DNA of 64,000 bases from Arthrobacter citreus (GCF_009192745.1 NZ_VTFV01000005.1:62001-126000); one strand, 5' to 3'; shown: positions 24,250-35,314, numbered from the stretch's first letter. Translations and numbers: made by a program. Notes: generated from the letters alone by a model not told the origin.

Positions 24250-25731
24250 ATGACCGCCGCCAACCCCGCAGCATCCGGCTGGATCCCGGCCAAGCAGTTC
24301 ATCGCCGGAGAATGGCGCGAAGGCCGTTCACACAAAGCATCCCCGGACACGAACCCCTACACCGGCGAAGAACTCCTGACCCTGCAGCTGGCCTCCAGCG
24401 AAGACCTCGACGATGCATACCGCAGCGCGCAGGAAGCCCAGCCGGACTGGGCCGCCACTCCCCCGGCCGAACGCCGCCGCATCTTGGAGCGTGCCGCCGA
24501 CATCCTGGAAGAACGGCGCGATGAAATCGCCGCCTGGCTCGCAGCTGAATCCGGCAGCACAGCGGTAAAGGCCGCGATCGAGATCGACTCGGCAACTGCC
24601 ATCACCCGAGAATCTGCGTCCTTTCCCCACCGCGTCCACGGCCAGATCCTTGATTCCGATATCCCCGGCAAGGAAGACCGCGTCTACCGCGGCCCGCTCG
24701 GCGTCGTCGGCGTCATCAGTCCCTGGAACTTCCCGCTCCACCTCTCCCAGCGTTCCGTGGCACCCGCCCTTGCACTCGGCAACGCCGTCGTTCTTAAGCC
24801 GGCAAGCGACACACCGGTCACCGGCGGCCTGCTGATTGCCAAGGTCTTTGAGGAAGCAGGGCTGCCGGCCGGCGTGCTGAGCGTAGTGGCCGGCGCCGGC
24901 TCCGAAATCGGCGATGCCTTCGTGGAGCACCCCGTCCCGTCCCTGATTTCGTTTACGGGCTCGACGGCGGTGGGCAAGAACGTGGGCGCCCTCGCCGCGA
25001 GCGGTGACCACCTCAAGTACACGGCGCTTGAACTCGGCGGCAACGGCCCGTTCGTGGTCCTGGCTGATGCCGATGTGGACCAGGCCGTCCGTGCCGCGGT
25101 AATGGGCAAGTTCCTGCACCAGGGACAGATCTGCATGGCAATCAACCGGATCATCCTTGAGGACTCCATCCATGACGAGTTCGTGGAGAAGTTCACCCAG
25201 CACGTACGGTCATTGCCCGTGGGCGATCCCTCGGATCCGAAGACCGTGATCGGCCCGATCATCAACGCCAAGCAGATCGAAGGCCTGGAAACCAAGATCA
25301 ACCAGGCCAAGGAAGAAGGTGCTGAAACCGTCCTGGAAGGCAGCACCAACGGGCAGGTCCTCAGCCCGTGGATCTTCACCGGCGTCACCCAGGACATGGA
25401 GCTGGCACGCGAGGAGATCTTCGGCCCGATCGCAGGCATCCAGCGCGCACGCGACGCCGCTCATGCACTGGAACTGGCCAACGCCACCCCGCAGGGCCTC
25501 TCCGGCGCAGTCTTCACCGCCTCAGCCGAGGGCGGGCTGCAGTTCGCCCGGAAGCTGCAGGTGGGCATGGCCCACGTGAATGACATGCCTGTCCATGATG
25601 AAGTGCACGTAGCCTTCGGCGGGGTGAAGAACTCCGGCCTGGGCCGGTTCAACGGCGAGTGGGCCGTCGAGGAGTTCACTCAGGACCAGACAGTCACGCT
25701 CCAGCACGAACCGCGTCAGTACCCGTTCTAG
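24250..25731 (+). CDS. NAD(P)-dependent aldehyde dehydrogenase (benzaldehyde/vanillin type)
   Basis: A 493-residue ALDH of normal length that oxidises an aldehyde to its carboxylic acid with NAD(P)+. The general base Glu261 lies in ALELGGNGP and the nucleophile Cys295 in [12 protein letters not shown]. The [20 protein letters not shown] and [12 protein letters not shown] motifs bind the cofactor. GQICM and ELGGNGP, and overall similarity, point to the benzaldehyde/vanillin dehydrogenase group, but the substrate is uncertain. An AAAGGAG SD supports ATG 24250. The 3' end overlaps the convergent FAD gene by 38 bp. Confidence 0.9.
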   Translation: MTAANPAASGWIPAKQFIAGEWREGRSHKASPDTNPYTGEELLTLQLASSEDLDDAYRSAQEAQPDWAATPPAERRRILERAADILEERRDEIAAWLAAESGSTAVKAAIEIDSATAITRESASFPHRVHGQILDSDIPGKEDRVYRGPLGVVGVISPWNFPLHLSQRSVAPALALGNAVVLKPASDTPVTGGLLIAKVFEEAGLPAGVLSVVAGAGSEIGDAFVEHPVPSLISFTGSTAVGKNVGALAASGDHLKYTALELGGNGPFVVLADADVDQAVRAAVMGKFLHQGQICMAINRIILEDSIHDEFVEKFTQHVRSLPVGDPSDPKTVIGPIINAKQIEGLETKINQAKEEGAETVLEGSTNGQVLSPWIFTGVTQDMELAREEIFGPIAGIQRARDAAHALELANATPQGLSGAVFTASAEGGLQFARKLQVGMAHVNDMPVHDEVHVAFGGVKNSGLGRFNGEWAVEEFTQDQTVTLQHEPRQYPF

Positions 25732-27694
25732 CGGGCTCCTGCCGGTCCCGGGGCAGTCCGGGGCCGGCCAGGAGCGCCGCAGCAATGTCATCGGCGTCGC
25801 GCAGGGTCCGGGAACCGGCTGAGGCCGGGGCTCCGGATTCCGCGGCGATCGCGGTGCCCCATTGCACCGAGGAGAGCTGCAGGCCCAGGACGTAGAGGTT
25901 CTCCTGGGGTTTGCCCTTGACGTCCAGCGGACGGTACGGCGGCAGTGAAACATCCAGCCCCGGCGTAAGGACGGGCGTGCCGTTGGGCGCCATCATCACC
26001 TTGGGCCGGGCTTCTCCGCGGTGCAGCAGATCCGCCAGCAGTGGTGAGAGCGTTGCGTTGACCCGGTTGGGCGGCATCATCGCCTCCACGAGAGTGGTGG
26101 CCGCGTACTCACCTGCTACCCAGGGAGAAGACGCGGTGAAGACGGCGCGGGCTTCATCGACGTCGAAACGCGGGTCCGGACCCACAAAGTGGACCAGCCC
26201 TGCGCGCACCAGGGCGGCGAGCTGTTCGATCCGTTCCGGCGGCGGCCCGGAGGCCAGCCCCTCCACCAGGGGTTCAAACCAGCCGCGCAGTTCAGTGAGC
26301 CAGGATTCCTCCGCCAGTCCGCCGTCGGCCACTACTGCCTTCAGCAGGGAACGGCCGGCGTTCAGCGCACCGATGGCCATCTTCAGCGGGTCGTCCTCGC
26401 CCTTCGCGGAGCCGGCAGCGTCGTCCTCCAGATAGCGCAGGATTTCTGCGTCCAGGTCCTCGGGACCGGCGAACGGACGCCGGCCCAGCGGCTGGGCCAA
26501 AGCTTCCAGGCTGGCCCGCTGGTCCGACGGCACGCAGCGCGCCAGGACTTCTTCCTTTGCGGCATCCCAGTCCGGGCCGGCCACATTGAGCGCGGCTTCC
26601 AGCTCAGCGAGGAAGTCGTCAGCCGGGATTGTGAGGCAGTCCGGGGTGGTCCGCGCCAGGGTTGAGTAGTAAGCCCACACGGCATCGCGGTGCAGCAGCG
26701 GCCAGAGGTCGTGGTCGAACCCGGGCTGGATGCCTTCCGCGGCAAACCTCCCGGCAGTTTCCTGGGTAAACCAGCGCAGGGTCACGCTGCGCGGCACATA
26801 ACTCTCGAGTTTTGCCTTGGCACGGTACGGGGTGCCGCGGCGCGAGGCGGCCACCAGCACCGGTTCCCGGCCGGAAGGCTCGTAGCGCAGGGCACGGCCC
26901 GCGGGCTCCCCGGTTGGCACAAACACTCCGCCGCGGCCCAGGGTCACATGCGCCATGATGTCAAAGAAGTTCAGTCCCAGGCCGCGGACCAGCACAGGTT
27001 CCCCGGCGGGCAGCACGGAGAAGTCCGCGTCCGAGGGCACGGCCGGGGGCAGGTACTGCAGCCCCAGCCGGGAGGCGGCATCGCTAAGCCGGTTCTGCTC
27101 GGGCGTGAGGGCTGCCGGCAGATGGCCCAGGGCGAGGACCACGGCGTCCGCAGCCAGCGGGTCCTCCCCCGCCAGATCAATGACAAACCCGGTGCCCAGA
27201 CGCTGCAGCGACAGGGCTTCGGCCCGGTGATGGACGACGACGGCGCCCGCCTGGGCGGCAGCATCCGCCAGATGCGCGTAGGTCCATTCCAGATACCTGC
27301 CGTACAGGGCGCGGCTGGGGAAATCGGCAGGGCCAAGGCAGGCGATTTCCTCCCGGTCCCCGGCGCTCAGCGCAGGTGCCGGGTCCTGGGCCATCAGGCG
27401 CACCCACTGTCCCAGCGAGAGCCCTGTGGCTGAGGGAGCGAGTTCTTCGGCTGTCCGCCCAGCGGGGACCACCGTAGGGAAAAGGCAGGGGGTGTTCATC
27501 AGGAACTGCCGGGACTGGCTGGTCCGCCACACATGCCCGGGCCCCGGGTTGAACGGATCAACCATGCTGACCTGCAGCACAGGCCGGTCCGCAGCCGGCA
27601 GTTCCAGGTAGCGGGCAAGCAGCCGGTCAAGGACCGAGACACCGCGCGGACCGGCACCGATCACGGCAACGCGGAGGGTTTGGCCTTTGTCCAT
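25694..27694 (-). CDS. FAD/NAD(P)-binding protein (SidA/YdhS-like)
   Basis: A 666-residue protein starting [20 protein letters not shown], a GxGxxG dinucleotide fold (PF13454, FAD-NAD(P)-binding). [20 protein letters not shown] and [12 protein letters not shown] are further FAD-domain landmarks. Family members are large flavoproteins of mostly unknown substrate, distantly related to L-ornithine/lysine N-monooxygenases. No membrane segment is seen. The AGAAGG before the ATG sits too close for a normal SD; a TACCCT about 10 bp upstream raises the possibility of leaderless translation. The last 12 codons lie antisense to the aldehyde dehydrogenase. Confidence 0.85.
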   Translation of the reverse strand: MDKGQTLRVAVIGAGPRGVSVLDRLLARYLELPAADRPVLQVSMVDPFNPGPGHVWRTSQSRQFLMNTPCLFPTVVPAGRTAEELAPSATGLSLGQWVRLMAQDPAPALSAGDREEIACLGPADFPSRALYGRYLEWTYAHLADAAAQAGAVVVHHRAEALSLQRLGTGFVIDLAGEDPLAADAVVLALGHLPAALTPEQNRLSDAASRLGLQYLPPAVPSDADFSVLPAGEPVLVRGLGLNFFDIMAHVTLGRGGVFVPTGEPAGRALRYEPSGREPVLVAASRRGTPYRAKAKLESYVPRSVTLRWFTQETAGRFAAEGIQPGFDHDLWPLLHRDAVWAYYSTLARTTPDCLTIPADDFLAELEAALNVAGPDWDAAKEEVLARCVPSDQRASLEALAQPLGRRPFAGPEDLDAEILRYLEDDAAGSAKGEDDPLKMAIGALNAGRSLLKAVVADGGLAEESWLTELRGWFEPLVEGLASGPPPERIEQLAALVRAGLVHFVGPDPRFDVDEARAVFTASSPWVAGEYAATTLVEAMMPPNRVNATLSPLLADLLHRGEARPKVMMAPNGTPVLTPGLDVSLPPYRPLDVKGKPQENLYVLGLQLSSVQWGTAIAAESGAPASAGSRTLRDADDIAAALLAGPGLPRDRQEPARTGTDAVRAGA

Positions 27695-27758
27695 CCTTCT
27701 AGGGTATCCGCCGGCCAGCGCTGACCTGCGCGGACCTTTGTCCCGGACCAGGTCCGGC

Positions 27759-27944
27759 TCATGCGAAGGTCAGGAAAACAAACACTGCCGCCACGAACAC
27801 TCCCAGGATCCAGAACCAGCGGTTGACCCGTTTGCGGCCCTGGACATCCTCCACCGGGATACGTGAGCCGCGGAAGATGAGCACTATCAGGATCACGGCG
27901 GCGATGATCCCGGCCAGCGGGAGCAGCAGGGTGAGGATCGACAC
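27759..27944 (-). CDS. Small two-TM membrane protein
   Basis: A 61-residue protein with two hydrophobic helices (about 3-24, 43-60) joined by a basic cytosolic loop (RGSRIPVEDVQGRKRVNRWF). The GTG start at 27944 follows TTGGAG. The family is not recognised. It is read away from the kdp operon, whose leader begins just upstream on the other strand, so the promoters may be divergent. A link to Kdp is not supported by anything else. Confidence 0.62.
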   Translation of the reverse strand: MSILTLLLPLAGIIAAVILIVLIFRGSRIPVEDVQGRKRVNRWFWILGVFVAAVFVFLTFA

Positions 27945-28088
27945 GATGACTCCAAGGGGAAACTAGCGGCTCCGGGTGCGGAAAACACTACGGGCTGCGC
28001 CATGCCCCGCGGAACGGCAACACCGGCCAGCCGACCTCCCAGGGCCCGAACCGCAGGGAATTCGTTATGGTCTGCCTGCCTGGCGTTA

Positions 28089-28127
28089 GGAATCCGTGAG
28101 GATTCCCCAAACACCCCGGTACGGGGT
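28089..28127 (+). promoter_or_regulatory. Tandem hairpins in the kdp leader
   Basis: GGAATCC-GTGA-GGATTCC (28089-28106) and ACCCCG-GTA-CGGGGT (28113-28127, followed by TTTC) are two adjacent perfect small hairpins about 80 bp before the first kdp reading frame. They could be an attenuator or a leader structure. No known riboswitch consensus was recognised. Confidence 0.4.
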
Positions 28128-28204
28128 TTCTACTCGTTTCGGCGCTTCACGGCGCCCTCCTTCCGGACCGGTGGGAGCACGAACGAGTTTGTTGGGGGCA
28201 CCCC

Positions 28205-28288
28205 TTGCTGGATGTACTGATAGTCGCGGGAACGGCGGCGTTCTTCGCCGGACTGGCACTGCTGGCGCGGGCGGTGGAGAAGCTGTGA
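28205..28288 (+). CDS. 27-residue membrane peptide preceding kdpF
   Basis: A TTG-initiated frame (28205) encoding [20 protein letters not shown] (first residue read as Met in translation), then ARAVEKL and a stop: one membrane helix with a basic end. GGGGG lies about 8 bp upstream. Its stop overlaps the kdpF GTG start by 4 bases (GTGA), the same coupling seen between kdp genes, which argues that it is translated. A second small hydrophobic peptide of this kind ahead of kdpF occurs in other actinobacterial kdp operons as I recall. No function is assigned. It may stabilise the KdpFABC complex as KdpF does. Confidence 0.55.
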   Translation: MLDVLIVAGTAAFFAGLALLARAVEKL

Positions 28289-28374
28289 ACGTCTTCGACT
28301 ACGCTGCGCTGATCCTGGCTGCCGCCTCGGCGGTCTACGCGCTGGCTGCACTCCTGCGGCCGGAGAAATTCTGA
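28285..28374 (+). CDS. kdpF: Potassium-transporting ATPase subunit KdpF
   Basis: A 29-residue single-TM peptide starting [20 protein letters not shown] and ending in the KdpF-typical LLRPEKF. In Escherichia coli KdpF packs between KdpA and KdpB and stabilises the complex. The GTG start overlaps the preceding peptide's stop, and its TGA overlaps the kdpA ATG by one base (TGATG). The tight coupling and correct position directly before kdpA make the call secure despite the short length. Confidence 0.9.
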   Translation: MNVFDYAALILAAASAVYALAALLRPEKF

Positions 28375-30035
28375 TGGCGGGCTGGCTGGCGCTCGGCCAG
28401 TTCCTCGCCGTCGCCCTGTTCCTTGCACTGGTGCACCGTCCGCTGGGCGACTACATGGCTCACGCCTATACCTCGCAGAAGGACCTGGCTGCCGAACGCG
28501 GCGTGTACCGGGTGCTGGGCGTCGCCCCGCGCTCGGGGCAGCCCTGGCAGTCCTATCTTCGGTCGGTCCTGGTGTTCTCGGCGCTGGGCGTGCTGGCACT
28601 GTATCTGGTGCAGCGGCTCCAGCCGCTGCTTCCAGCTTCCCTGGGACTGCCCGCTGTTCCGGAGGGCCTGTCCTTCAACACCGCGGTGTCCTTCGTAACC
28701 AATACCAACTGGCAGTCCTACTCGCCCGAAGCCACCATGGGCTACGCCGTCCAGGCCACGGGCCTGGCGGTCCAGAATTTCCTGTCCGCCGCCGTCGGGC
28801 TCTGCGTGGCCATTGCCCTGGTGCGGGGCTTCGCTGGCCGCGGGGCCGTGACCATCGGCAATTTCTGGGTGGACCTGACCCGGTCCCTCACCCGCATCCT
28901 GCTGCCGGGTGCGGCAGTGGGAGCCGTGTTTCTGCTGCTGGGCGGGGTCATCCAGAACTTCACCGGCTTCACCGAGGTTTCAACCCTGGCCGGAGGCACC
29001 CAGAGCATCCCGGGCGGCCCGGTGGCCACGCAGGAAGCCATCAAGCTGCTGGGCACCAACGGCGGCGGGTTCTTCAACGCGAACTCCGCCCACCCGTTCG
29101 AGAACCCAACCGCGTTTACCAACCTGGTCTCCGTGCTGCTGATGCTCATCATTCCGTTCTCGCTGCCGCGCACGTTTGGCGCCATGATCGGTGACCGCAG
29201 GCAGGGGTACGCCATCCTCGCCGCCATGGCGGGCATCTTCGTCCTGTCCCTGGCTGCCATGACGGCGTTTGAGTTCGCTGCAGCCAACGGGACCGCCGGT
29301 GCCATGGAGGGCAAGGAAACCCGCTTTGGCGTCGCCGGCTCCACCCTGTTCGGCAGCACCAGCACCCTGACCTCCACCGGTGCCGTGAACTCCATGCATG
29401 ACAGCTTCGGAGCTCTCGGCGGCATGATGGCCATGCTGAACATGATGCTCGGCGAGATTGCCCCGGGCGGGGTGGGTTCCGGGCTCTACGGCATGCTGGT
29501 GCTGGCCGTCGTCGCGGCCTTCATTTCCGGGCTGCTGGTTGGCCGAACCCCCGAGTACCTGGGCAAGAAGATCGGCCCGCGGGAGATCAAGCTGGCCTGC
29601 CTGTACGTGCTGACCATGCCCGCGCTGGTCCTCGCCGGCACCTCCCTGAGCTTCGCCCTGCCTGGCATCCGCACGGAAATTGAAGACACCTCCATGCTGA
29701 ACAGCGGCCCGCATGGCTTCAGCGAGGTGCTCTACGCGTTCACCTCCGCGGCCAACAACAACGGTTCGGCCTTCGCCGGGCTGACTGCCAACACGCCGTG
29801 GCTGAACACGGCGCTGGGCCTGGCCATGCTGCTCGGCCGGTTCCTGCCCATCATCTTCGTCCTGGCGCTCGCCGGAACCCTGGCCGCGCAGGGTAAGGTG
29901 CCGGCCACGGCCGGAACGCTGCCCACGCACCGGCCCCAGTCCGTGCTGATGCTCAGCGGCGTTACCGTGCTCGTCACCGCCCTCACCTTCTTTCCCGTAC
30001 TCGCGCTGGGTCCCCTGGCAGAAGGACTGATCTGA
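28374..30035 (+). CDS. kdpA: Potassium-transporting ATPase subunit A
   Basis: A 553-residue, about 10-TM channel-like subunit that selects K+ in the high-affinity Kdp ATPase. It begins [20 protein letters not shown]. The family's pore-loop signatures are present: [33 protein letters not shown] and [15 protein letters not shown]. The length is typical. It starts inside the kdpF stop codon and ends 1 base before the kdpB ATG. Its function is high-affinity K+ uptake at low external potassium. Confidence 0.97.
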   Translation: MAGWLALGQFLAVALFLALVHRPLGDYMAHAYTSQKDLAAERGVYRVLGVAPRSGQPWQSYLRSVLVFSALGVLALYLVQRLQPLLPASLGLPAVPEGLSFNTAVSFVTNTNWQSYSPEATMGYAVQATGLAVQNFLSAAVGLCVAIALVRGFAGRGAVTIGNFWVDLTRSLTRILLPGAAVGAVFLLLGGVIQNFTGFTEVSTLAGGTQSIPGGPVATQEAIKLLGTNGGGFFNANSAHPFENPTAFTNLVSVLLMLIIPFSLPRTFGAMIGDRRQGYAILAAMAGIFVLSLAAMTAFEFAAANGTAGAMEGKETRFGVAGSTLFGSTSTLTSTGAVNSMHDSFGALGGMMAMLNMMLGEIAPGGVGSGLYGMLVLAVVAAFISGLLVGRTPEYLGKKIGPREIKLACLYVLTMPALVLAGTSLSFALPGIRTEIEDTSMLNSGPHGFSEVLYAFTSAANNNGSAFAGLTANTPWLNTALGLAMLLGRFLPIIFVLALAGTLAAQGKVPATAGTLPTHRPQSVLMLSGVTVLVTALTFFPVLALGPLAEGLI

Positions 30036-30036
30036 C

Positions 30037-32196
30037 ATGTCCATCCTCACCAAACAGCATCGTCCGCAGCCGGGCAGCACCCCGGCACCCGTACCGGCCC
30101 CGCCGGCATCCCTGGGCCTGAAGCAGGCCGCCGCTGCCGTCCCGGAGGCGCTGCGCAAACTGGACCCCCGGAGGATGTGGCGCACCCCGGTCATGTTCAT
30201 CGTGGAAGCCGGCGCAGCCCTCATCACCGTGATCGCCATTGCTGAATCCTTCACCGGCGGGTCCCCGGAATCCGGAGGCTCCCCGGTGCCCGCCGGATTC
30301 ACCTGGCTGATTGCTATCTGGCTCTGGCTGACCGTGCTGTTCGCGAACCTCGCGGAAGCTGTGGCCGAAGGCCGCGGCAAGGCACAGGCGGCCTCGCTGC
30401 GGGCCACCCGCAGCACCACGGCTGCCCGGCGGGTCAGCGGGTACGATCCGGCCTCAGACCCGGCCGCGCTGAACGCCGCTGTGGAAGACGTGGCGTCGGC
30501 AGACCTGGTGCTGGGCGACGTCGTTGTAGTCACCGCCGGTGAAGTCATTCCCGGTGATGGAGACATCATCGAAGGCATCGCCTCCGTCGATGAGTCGGCC
30601 ATTACCGGCGAATCCGCGCCGGTGGTGAGGGAATCAGGCGGCGACCGGTCGGCGGTAACCGGCGGTACACGGGTGCTTTCGGACCGGATCGTCGTCCGGA
30701 TCACCAGCCGCCCGGGTGAGACTTTCGTGGACCGGATGATCTCCCTGGTGGAAGGAGCCGCGCGCCGGAAAACCCCCAACGAGGTGGCACTGGACATCCT
30801 GCTCTCCACCCTCACCCTGGTCTTCCTGCTGGTGGTGCTGACCCTGAATCCGATGGCCGGATACGCCGGAGCCGTGATCAGTGTTCCCGTGCTCACCGCC
30901 CTGCTGGTCTGCCTGATCCCCACCACCATCGGTGCCCTGCTCTCGGCCATCGGCATCGCCGGCATGGACCGCCTGGTGCAGCACAATGTGCTGGCAATGT
31001 CCGGCCGTGCGGTCGAGGCTGCCGGAGACGTAACCACCCTGCTGCTGGATAAGACCGGCACCATCACGTACGGCAACCGCCAGGCCGCCGAGTTCTACCC
31101 GGTGGCCGGAGCGCCGCAGGAGGAACTGATCCGGGCTGCCGCACTGTCCTCGGCACTGGATCCCACTCCGGAGGGAAGGTCCATCGTGGAGCTGGCTGCC
31201 TCCCGCGGCGTGGCGGCAGAACCGGCCCCCGGCGCGGCGGGGATCCCGTTCACGGCCCAGACCCGAATGAGCGGACTGGATTTCCAGGACGGCTCCAGCG
31301 TGCGCAAGGGAGCCGGGTCTGCGGTTCTGGACTGGGCGGCCGAGTCCGGAGGCATCGCCGTCGACGTCCTCGCCGACCTCACGTACCGGGTGGACACGGT
31401 CTCCGCCGCAGGCGGCACCCCGCTGGTGGTCGCAGAGCGGGACGCAGCGGGCGTGGCCCGGATCCTCGGCGTGGTCTACCTCAAGGACGTGGTGAAACAG
31501 GGCCTGAAGGAACGTTTTGCCGAGCTGCGCCGGATGGGCATCCGAACGGTGATGGTGACCGGCGACAATCCCCGCACCGCCAAGGCCATTGCTGCCGAAG
31601 CCGGGGTGGACGACTACCTGGCCGAAGCCACACCGGAGGACAAAATTGCCCTGATCCGCAGGGAGCAGGAAGGCGGCCGGCTGGTGGCTATGACCGGCGA
31701 CGGCACAAACGATGCACCCGCACTGGCCCAGGCCGATGTAGGCGTCGCCATGAATACCGGCACGTCTGCGGCCAAGGAAGCCGGCAACATGGTGGACCTG
31801 GATTCGGATCCCACCAAGCTGATCGACATTGTGCGAATCGGCAAGCAGCTGCTCATCACCCGCGGCGCGCTGACCACGTTCTCCATCGCCAACGACGTCG
31901 CCAAGTACTTCGCGATCATTCCGGCCATGTTCATGGGGCTATTCCCCGGGCTGGCGGTCCTGAACATTATGGGCCTGCACTCCCCCGCCTCGGCGATCCT
32001 TTCCGCGGTGATCTTCAACGCCGTCGTGATCCTGGCCCTGATCCCGCTGGCCCTGCGCGGTGTGAAGTACCGCGCCGCCGGAGCTTCGGGCATCCTCAGC
32101 CGCAACCTGCTGGTCTTCGGCGTTGGCGGAGTGGTGGCCCCGTTCCTCGGCATCAAGCTGATTGACCTTGCCGTTTCCCTGCTTCCCGGCTTCTAG
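30037..32196 (+). CDS. kdpB: Potassium-transporting P-type ATPase subunit B
   Basis: A 719-residue P-type ATPase that powers K+ uptake. The phosphorylated Asp338 lies in [13 protein letters not shown]. Other landmarks are [16 protein letters not shown] (actuator TGES), the [14 protein letters not shown] and [20 protein letters not shown] hinge motifs, and about seven membrane helices. The N-terminus has a Pro-rich extension (about 40 residues) before the conserved [11 protein letters not shown]. The gene lies between kdpA and kdpC with minimal spacing. Confidence 0.97.
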   Translation: MSILTKQHRPQPGSTPAPVPAPPASLGLKQAAAAVPEALRKLDPRRMWRTPVMFIVEAGAALITVIAIAESFTGGSPESGGSPVPAGFTWLIAIWLWLTVLFANLAEAVAEGRGKAQAASLRATRSTTAARRVSGYDPASDPAALNAAVEDVASADLVLGDVVVVTAGEVIPGDGDIIEGIASVDESAITGESAPVVRESGGDRSAVTGGTRVLSDRIVVRITSRPGETFVDRMISLVEGAARRKTPNEVALDILLSTLTLVFLLVVLTLNPMAGYAGAVISVPVLTALLVCLIPTTIGALLSAIGIAGMDRLVQHNVLAMSGRAVEAAGDVTTLLLDKTGTITYGNRQAAEFYPVAGAPQEELIRAAALSSALDPTPEGRSIVELAASRGVAAEPAPGAAGIPFTAQTRMSGLDFQDGSSVRKGAGSAVLDWAAESGGIAVDVLADLTYRVDTVSAAGGTPLVVAERDAAGVARILGVVYLKDVVKQGLKERFAELRRMGIRTVMVTGDNPRTAKAIAAEAGVDDYLAEATPEDKIALIRREQEGGRLVAMTGDGTNDAPALAQADVGVAMNTGTSAAKEAGNMVDLDSDPTKLIDIVRIGKQLLITRGALTTFSIANDVAKYFAIIPAMFMGLFPGLAVLNIMGLHSPASAILSAVIFNAVVILALIPLALRGVKYRAAGASGILSRNLLVFGVGGVVAPFLGIKLIDLAVSLLPGF

Positions 32197-32212
32197 AACC
32201 AAAGGACCCGTT

Positions 32213-32809
32213 ATGACCATGCTTCGTTCCACAGGCCGGCAGTTCGCCGTTGCCGCCAAGGCCCTGGCACTCTTCACCCTGCTGCTGGGCATCGCCTACC
32301 CGCTGCTCGCCACCGCAGCGGCCCAGACCGCCGCCGGACACCTGGCCAACGGTTCCCCCGTCAGCGCCGGGGGAAATGTCACCGGCTCCGCCCTGCTCGG
32401 GCAGTCCTTTACGGACAGCTCCGGCGCGGCCCTGCCCGAATGGTTCCAGTCCAGGCCCGGGACGTACGACGGCGCTGCCTCCGGCGGCAGCAACCTGGGC
32501 CCGTCCAGCCCCCAGCTGGCCGAGACGGTCCAGGCACGCCGGGAGGCCGTTGCCTCACTGGAATCGGTGCCGGAAGGGGATGTCCCCGCAGATGCGCTCA
32601 CAGCATCCGCGTCCGGTCTGGACCCGCACATCAGCCCGGACTATGCCTACCTCCAGGTGGCGCGGGTGGCGGAAACACGGGAGCTGCCCGAGCACGCCGT
32701 CCGCGCCCTCGTGGATGCCGCCGTCGCCGGCCGCGCCGCTGGAATCCTGGGCGAGCCAACCGTAAACGTGTTGGAACTGAACATCGCCCTGCAGGAGCTG
32801 GACACTTAA
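32213..32809 (+). CDS. kdpC: Potassium-transporting ATPase subunit C
   Basis: A 198-residue KdpC with one N-terminal membrane helix (about 12-32). The outer domain holds the conserved GSALLGQSFT, WFQSRPGTYDGAASGGSNLG, PADALTASASGLDPHISPDY and VNVLELNIALQELD. KdpC joins the catalytic and channel subunits of the Kdp complex. ATG 32213 was chosen over an upstream in-frame ATG inside kdpB because an AAAGGA SD lies about 10 bp before it. There are 16 bp after kdpB and 3 bp before kdpD. Confidence 0.95.
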   Translation: MTMLRSTGRQFAVAAKALALFTLLLGIAYPLLATAAAQTAAGHLANGSPVSAGGNVTGSALLGQSFTDSSGAALPEWFQSRPGTYDGAASGGSNLGPSSPQLAETVQARREAVASLESVPEGDVPADALTASASGLDPHISPDYAYLQVARVAETRELPEHAVRALVDAAVAGRAAGILGEPTVNVLELNIALQELDT

Positions 32810-32812
32810 CGG

Positions 32813-35314
32813 ATGACACGAGGAGAGCTCCGGGTGTTCCTGGGCGCAGCCCCTGGTGTGGGCAAGACCTACACCATGGCCGAGGAAGGCCACCGCCTGG
32901 CAGGCGAGGGCCGGGACGTGGTGGTGGCCGTGGTGGAAACCCATGGCCGCGCCGGCACCGCCGCCGTCGTCCGGGGCCTGGAACAGGTGCCCCGGCGCAA
33001 CGTGGAGCACCGGGGCCTGGTGCTGGAGGAACTGGACCTGTCCGCCGTGCTGGCCCGGCAGCCGGAGTACGCGCTGGTGGATGAACTGGCGCATACCAAC
33101 GCTCCAGGGCTGGAAAACGCCAAGCGCTGGCAGGACGTCCAGGCACTGCTGTCCGCCGGGATCAATGTGCTCTCCACGGTGAACATCCAGCACATCGAGT
33201 CGCTCAACGACGTAGTGGAAGGCATCACCGGCACTGTTCAGCGCGAAACGGTGCCGGACAGCGTGCTGCGGGCAGCCGACCAGATTGAACTGGTGGACAT
33301 TGCCCCGGAACTGCTGCGCGGCCGCCTGGCTGAGGGAATCGTCTACCCGGCCGCACGGGTGGATGCAGCCCTGTCCAACTACTTCCGCGTGGGAAACCTG
33401 ACCGCACTGCGCGAGCTGGCCCTGCTGTGGCTGGCTGACGAGGTGGACAGTGCCCTGAACCGGTACCGGACGCAGAAGGGCATCCGCAGCAAATGGGAGG
33501 CCCGCGAGCGCGTGGTCGTGGCGCTCACCGGCGGACCGGAGGGGCAGACCCTGCTGCGGCGCGGTGCCCGGATCGCTGCCCGCTCCGCAGGCGGGGAGCT
33601 GCTGGCCGTGCATGTGACCAACCCGGACGGGCTGCGCGAAAGCCACCCGGGGGAACTGGCCGTGCAGAGGGCACTGGTGGAGAAACTCGGCGGCAGCTTC
33701 CACCAGGTGGTTGGCGCCGACATCCCGGGCGCGCTGGTGGATTTCGCCCGCTCTGCCAACGCGACGCAGCTGGTCATCGGCGTCAGCCGCCGGGACAGGC
33801 TGAAGGCACTGTTCGGCGGGCCCGGCATCGGTGCAACCGTGATCCGCCTGTCCGGAGACATCGACGTGCACATTGTGAACCACGGTGCCGCGGGCGGGCA
33901 CCGCGGGCTGCCGCGCCTGGGCGGCGCCCTGAGCGCCCGACGGCGTGCGGCCGGGTTTGCCCTTGCCCTGGCCGGAGGGCCGCTGCTCACCTGGCTGCTG
34001 GTAGGGGTCAGCACCCCGGAATCGATCACCAGCGACGTGCTGGCCTACCAGCTGCTGGTGATCCTGGTGGCACTGGCCGGAGGGATCTGGCCGGCACTGT
34101 TCGCCGCACTGCTCTCCGGGGTAACCCTGGACTACTTCTTCATCCAGCCGCTGCACACCGTGACAGTGTCAGAACCGCTTCACCTGTTCGCCCTGGTGCT
34201 CTACGCTGCCAACGCCATGCTGGTCTCCTTTGTGGTGGACCGTGCCGCCCGCCGGTCCCGGGCAGCCAGGCGCGCGGCGTCGGAATCGGACCTGCTGGCT
34301 TCCGTGGCCGGCAATGTCCTGCGCGGCGAAGACGCCGTGGAAGCCCTGGTGGGCCGGGTGCAGGAGGCCTTCAATCTCGACGCCGCCCGGCTGCGGTCGG
34401 GGGAAACGGACCTGGCGGTGGCCGGCAGCGTGATCGGAGAGCCCGCGCACAAGGTACCCGTGGGCGCTGCCGTGCTGGAGCTGTACGGCAGTGTTCCGGG
34501 AGCCGCGGACCGGCGGCTGCTCGAAGTCATCGCGGCCCAGCTCGGTGCGGCACTGGACTACCGGGACCTCTCTGCCCGGGCCGAAGGCCTTCTCCCGCTG
34601 GCAGCAGCGGACCGGGTGCGCACCGCGCTGCTTGCCGCCGTCGGGCATGACCTGCGCCGTCCCCTGACCGCCGCAACCGCGGCCGTCACCAGCCTGCGGG
34701 CCCAGGATGTGGCCTGGAGCGAAAAGGACAGGGAAGAGCTGCTGGCCACCGCCGAGGAATCGCTGCAGACCCTCTCTACCCTGGTCACCAGCCTGCTGGA
34801 CGTCAGCAGGCTCCAGGCCGGAGTGCTGGCAGTTTCGCTTGCGCCCCTGGAAGCCGCGGATGCCGTCCTGCCGGCACTGGAGGAACTGCGGCTGGGTCCG
34901 GGGCAGGTGCAGCTGGACCTCCCGGCGGGCCTTCCTGCACTCCTGGGCGACTCCGTGCTGCTGCAGCGGGTACTGGTGAACGTGCTGGCCAACGCCATGC
35001 GGTTCTCCCCGCCGCAGGAGAAGGTGGTGCTGGCCGCGAGCGAGTTCGGCGGGAAAGTTGAAATCCGCGTCATAGACTGCGGACCTGGGATTTCCCCGGA
35101 ACGTGGTGACGAAATGTTCGTTCCCTTCCAGCGGCTGGGAGACACCGACAACCAGACCGGGCTGGGGCTGGGCCTGGCTGTCGCGAAGGGATTCATGGAA
35201 GGCATGGGCGGGACCCTGGAAACGGAGAAGACACCCGGCGGCGGACTCACTATGGTCCTGGGCCTGCCGGCTGCGCAGGCGGACCGGCCGGCGGATGCGG
35301 CCCCGGCGCTGTGA
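32813..35314 (+). CDS. kdpD: Potassium-sensing histidine kinase KdpD
   Basis: An 833-residue sensor kinase. The KdpD domain (about 1-210) has Walker A FLGAAPGVGKT and LAHTNAPG. A universal-stress-like domain (about 230-360) and four membrane helices (about 380-475) follow. A GAF-like linker leads to HisKA with His612 in GHDLRRPLT, and HATPase has NVLANAMRFSPP, DCGPGISPE and GLGLGLAVAKGFME. It senses low K+ or turgor and phosphorylates KdpE. The gene is 3 bp from kdpC and its stop overlaps the kdpE GTG by 4 bases. The canonical KdpD architecture is complete. Confidence 0.96.
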   Translation: MTRGELRVFLGAAPGVGKTYTMAEEGHRLAGEGRDVVVAVVETHGRAGTAAVVRGLEQVPRRNVEHRGLVLEELDLSAVLARQPEYALVDELAHTNAPGLENAKRWQDVQALLSAGINVLSTVNIQHIESLNDVVEGITGTVQRETVPDSVLRAADQIELVDIAPELLRGRLAEGIVYPAARVDAALSNYFRVGNLTALRELALLWLADEVDSALNRYRTQKGIRSKWEARERVVVALTGGPEGQTLLRRGARIAARSAGGELLAVHVTNPDGLRESHPGELAVQRALVEKLGGSFHQVVGADIPGALVDFARSANATQLVIGVSRRDRLKALFGGPGIGATVIRLSGDIDVHIVNHGAAGGHRGLPRLGGALSARRRAAGFALALAGGPLLTWLLVGVSTPESITSDVLAYQLLVILVALAGGIWPALFAALLSGVTLDYFFIQPLHTVTVSEPLHLFALVLYAANAMLVSFVVDRAARRSRAARRAASESDLLASVAGNVLRGEDAVEALVGRVQEAFNLDAARLRSGETDLAVAGSVIGEPAHKVPVGAAVLELYGSVPGAADRRLLEVIAAQLGAALDYRDLSARAEGLLPLAAADRVRTALLAAVGHDLRRPLTAATAAVTSLRAQDVAWSEKDREELLATAEESLQTLSTLVTSLLDVSRLQAGVLAVSLAPLEAADAVLPALEELRLGPGQVQLDLPAGLPALLGDSVLLQRVLVNVLANAMRFSPPQEKVVLAASEFGGKVEIRVIDCGPGISPERGDEMFVPFQRLGDTDNQTGLGLGLAVAKGFMEGMGGTLETEKTPGGGLTMVLGLPAAQADRPADAAPAL

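Noticed and set aside
28980-31076. Minus-strand open frame of 698 codons across kdpA and kdpB
   Set aside because: Antisense shadow of conserved kdp genes; Ser/Arg/Thr-rich with no domain.
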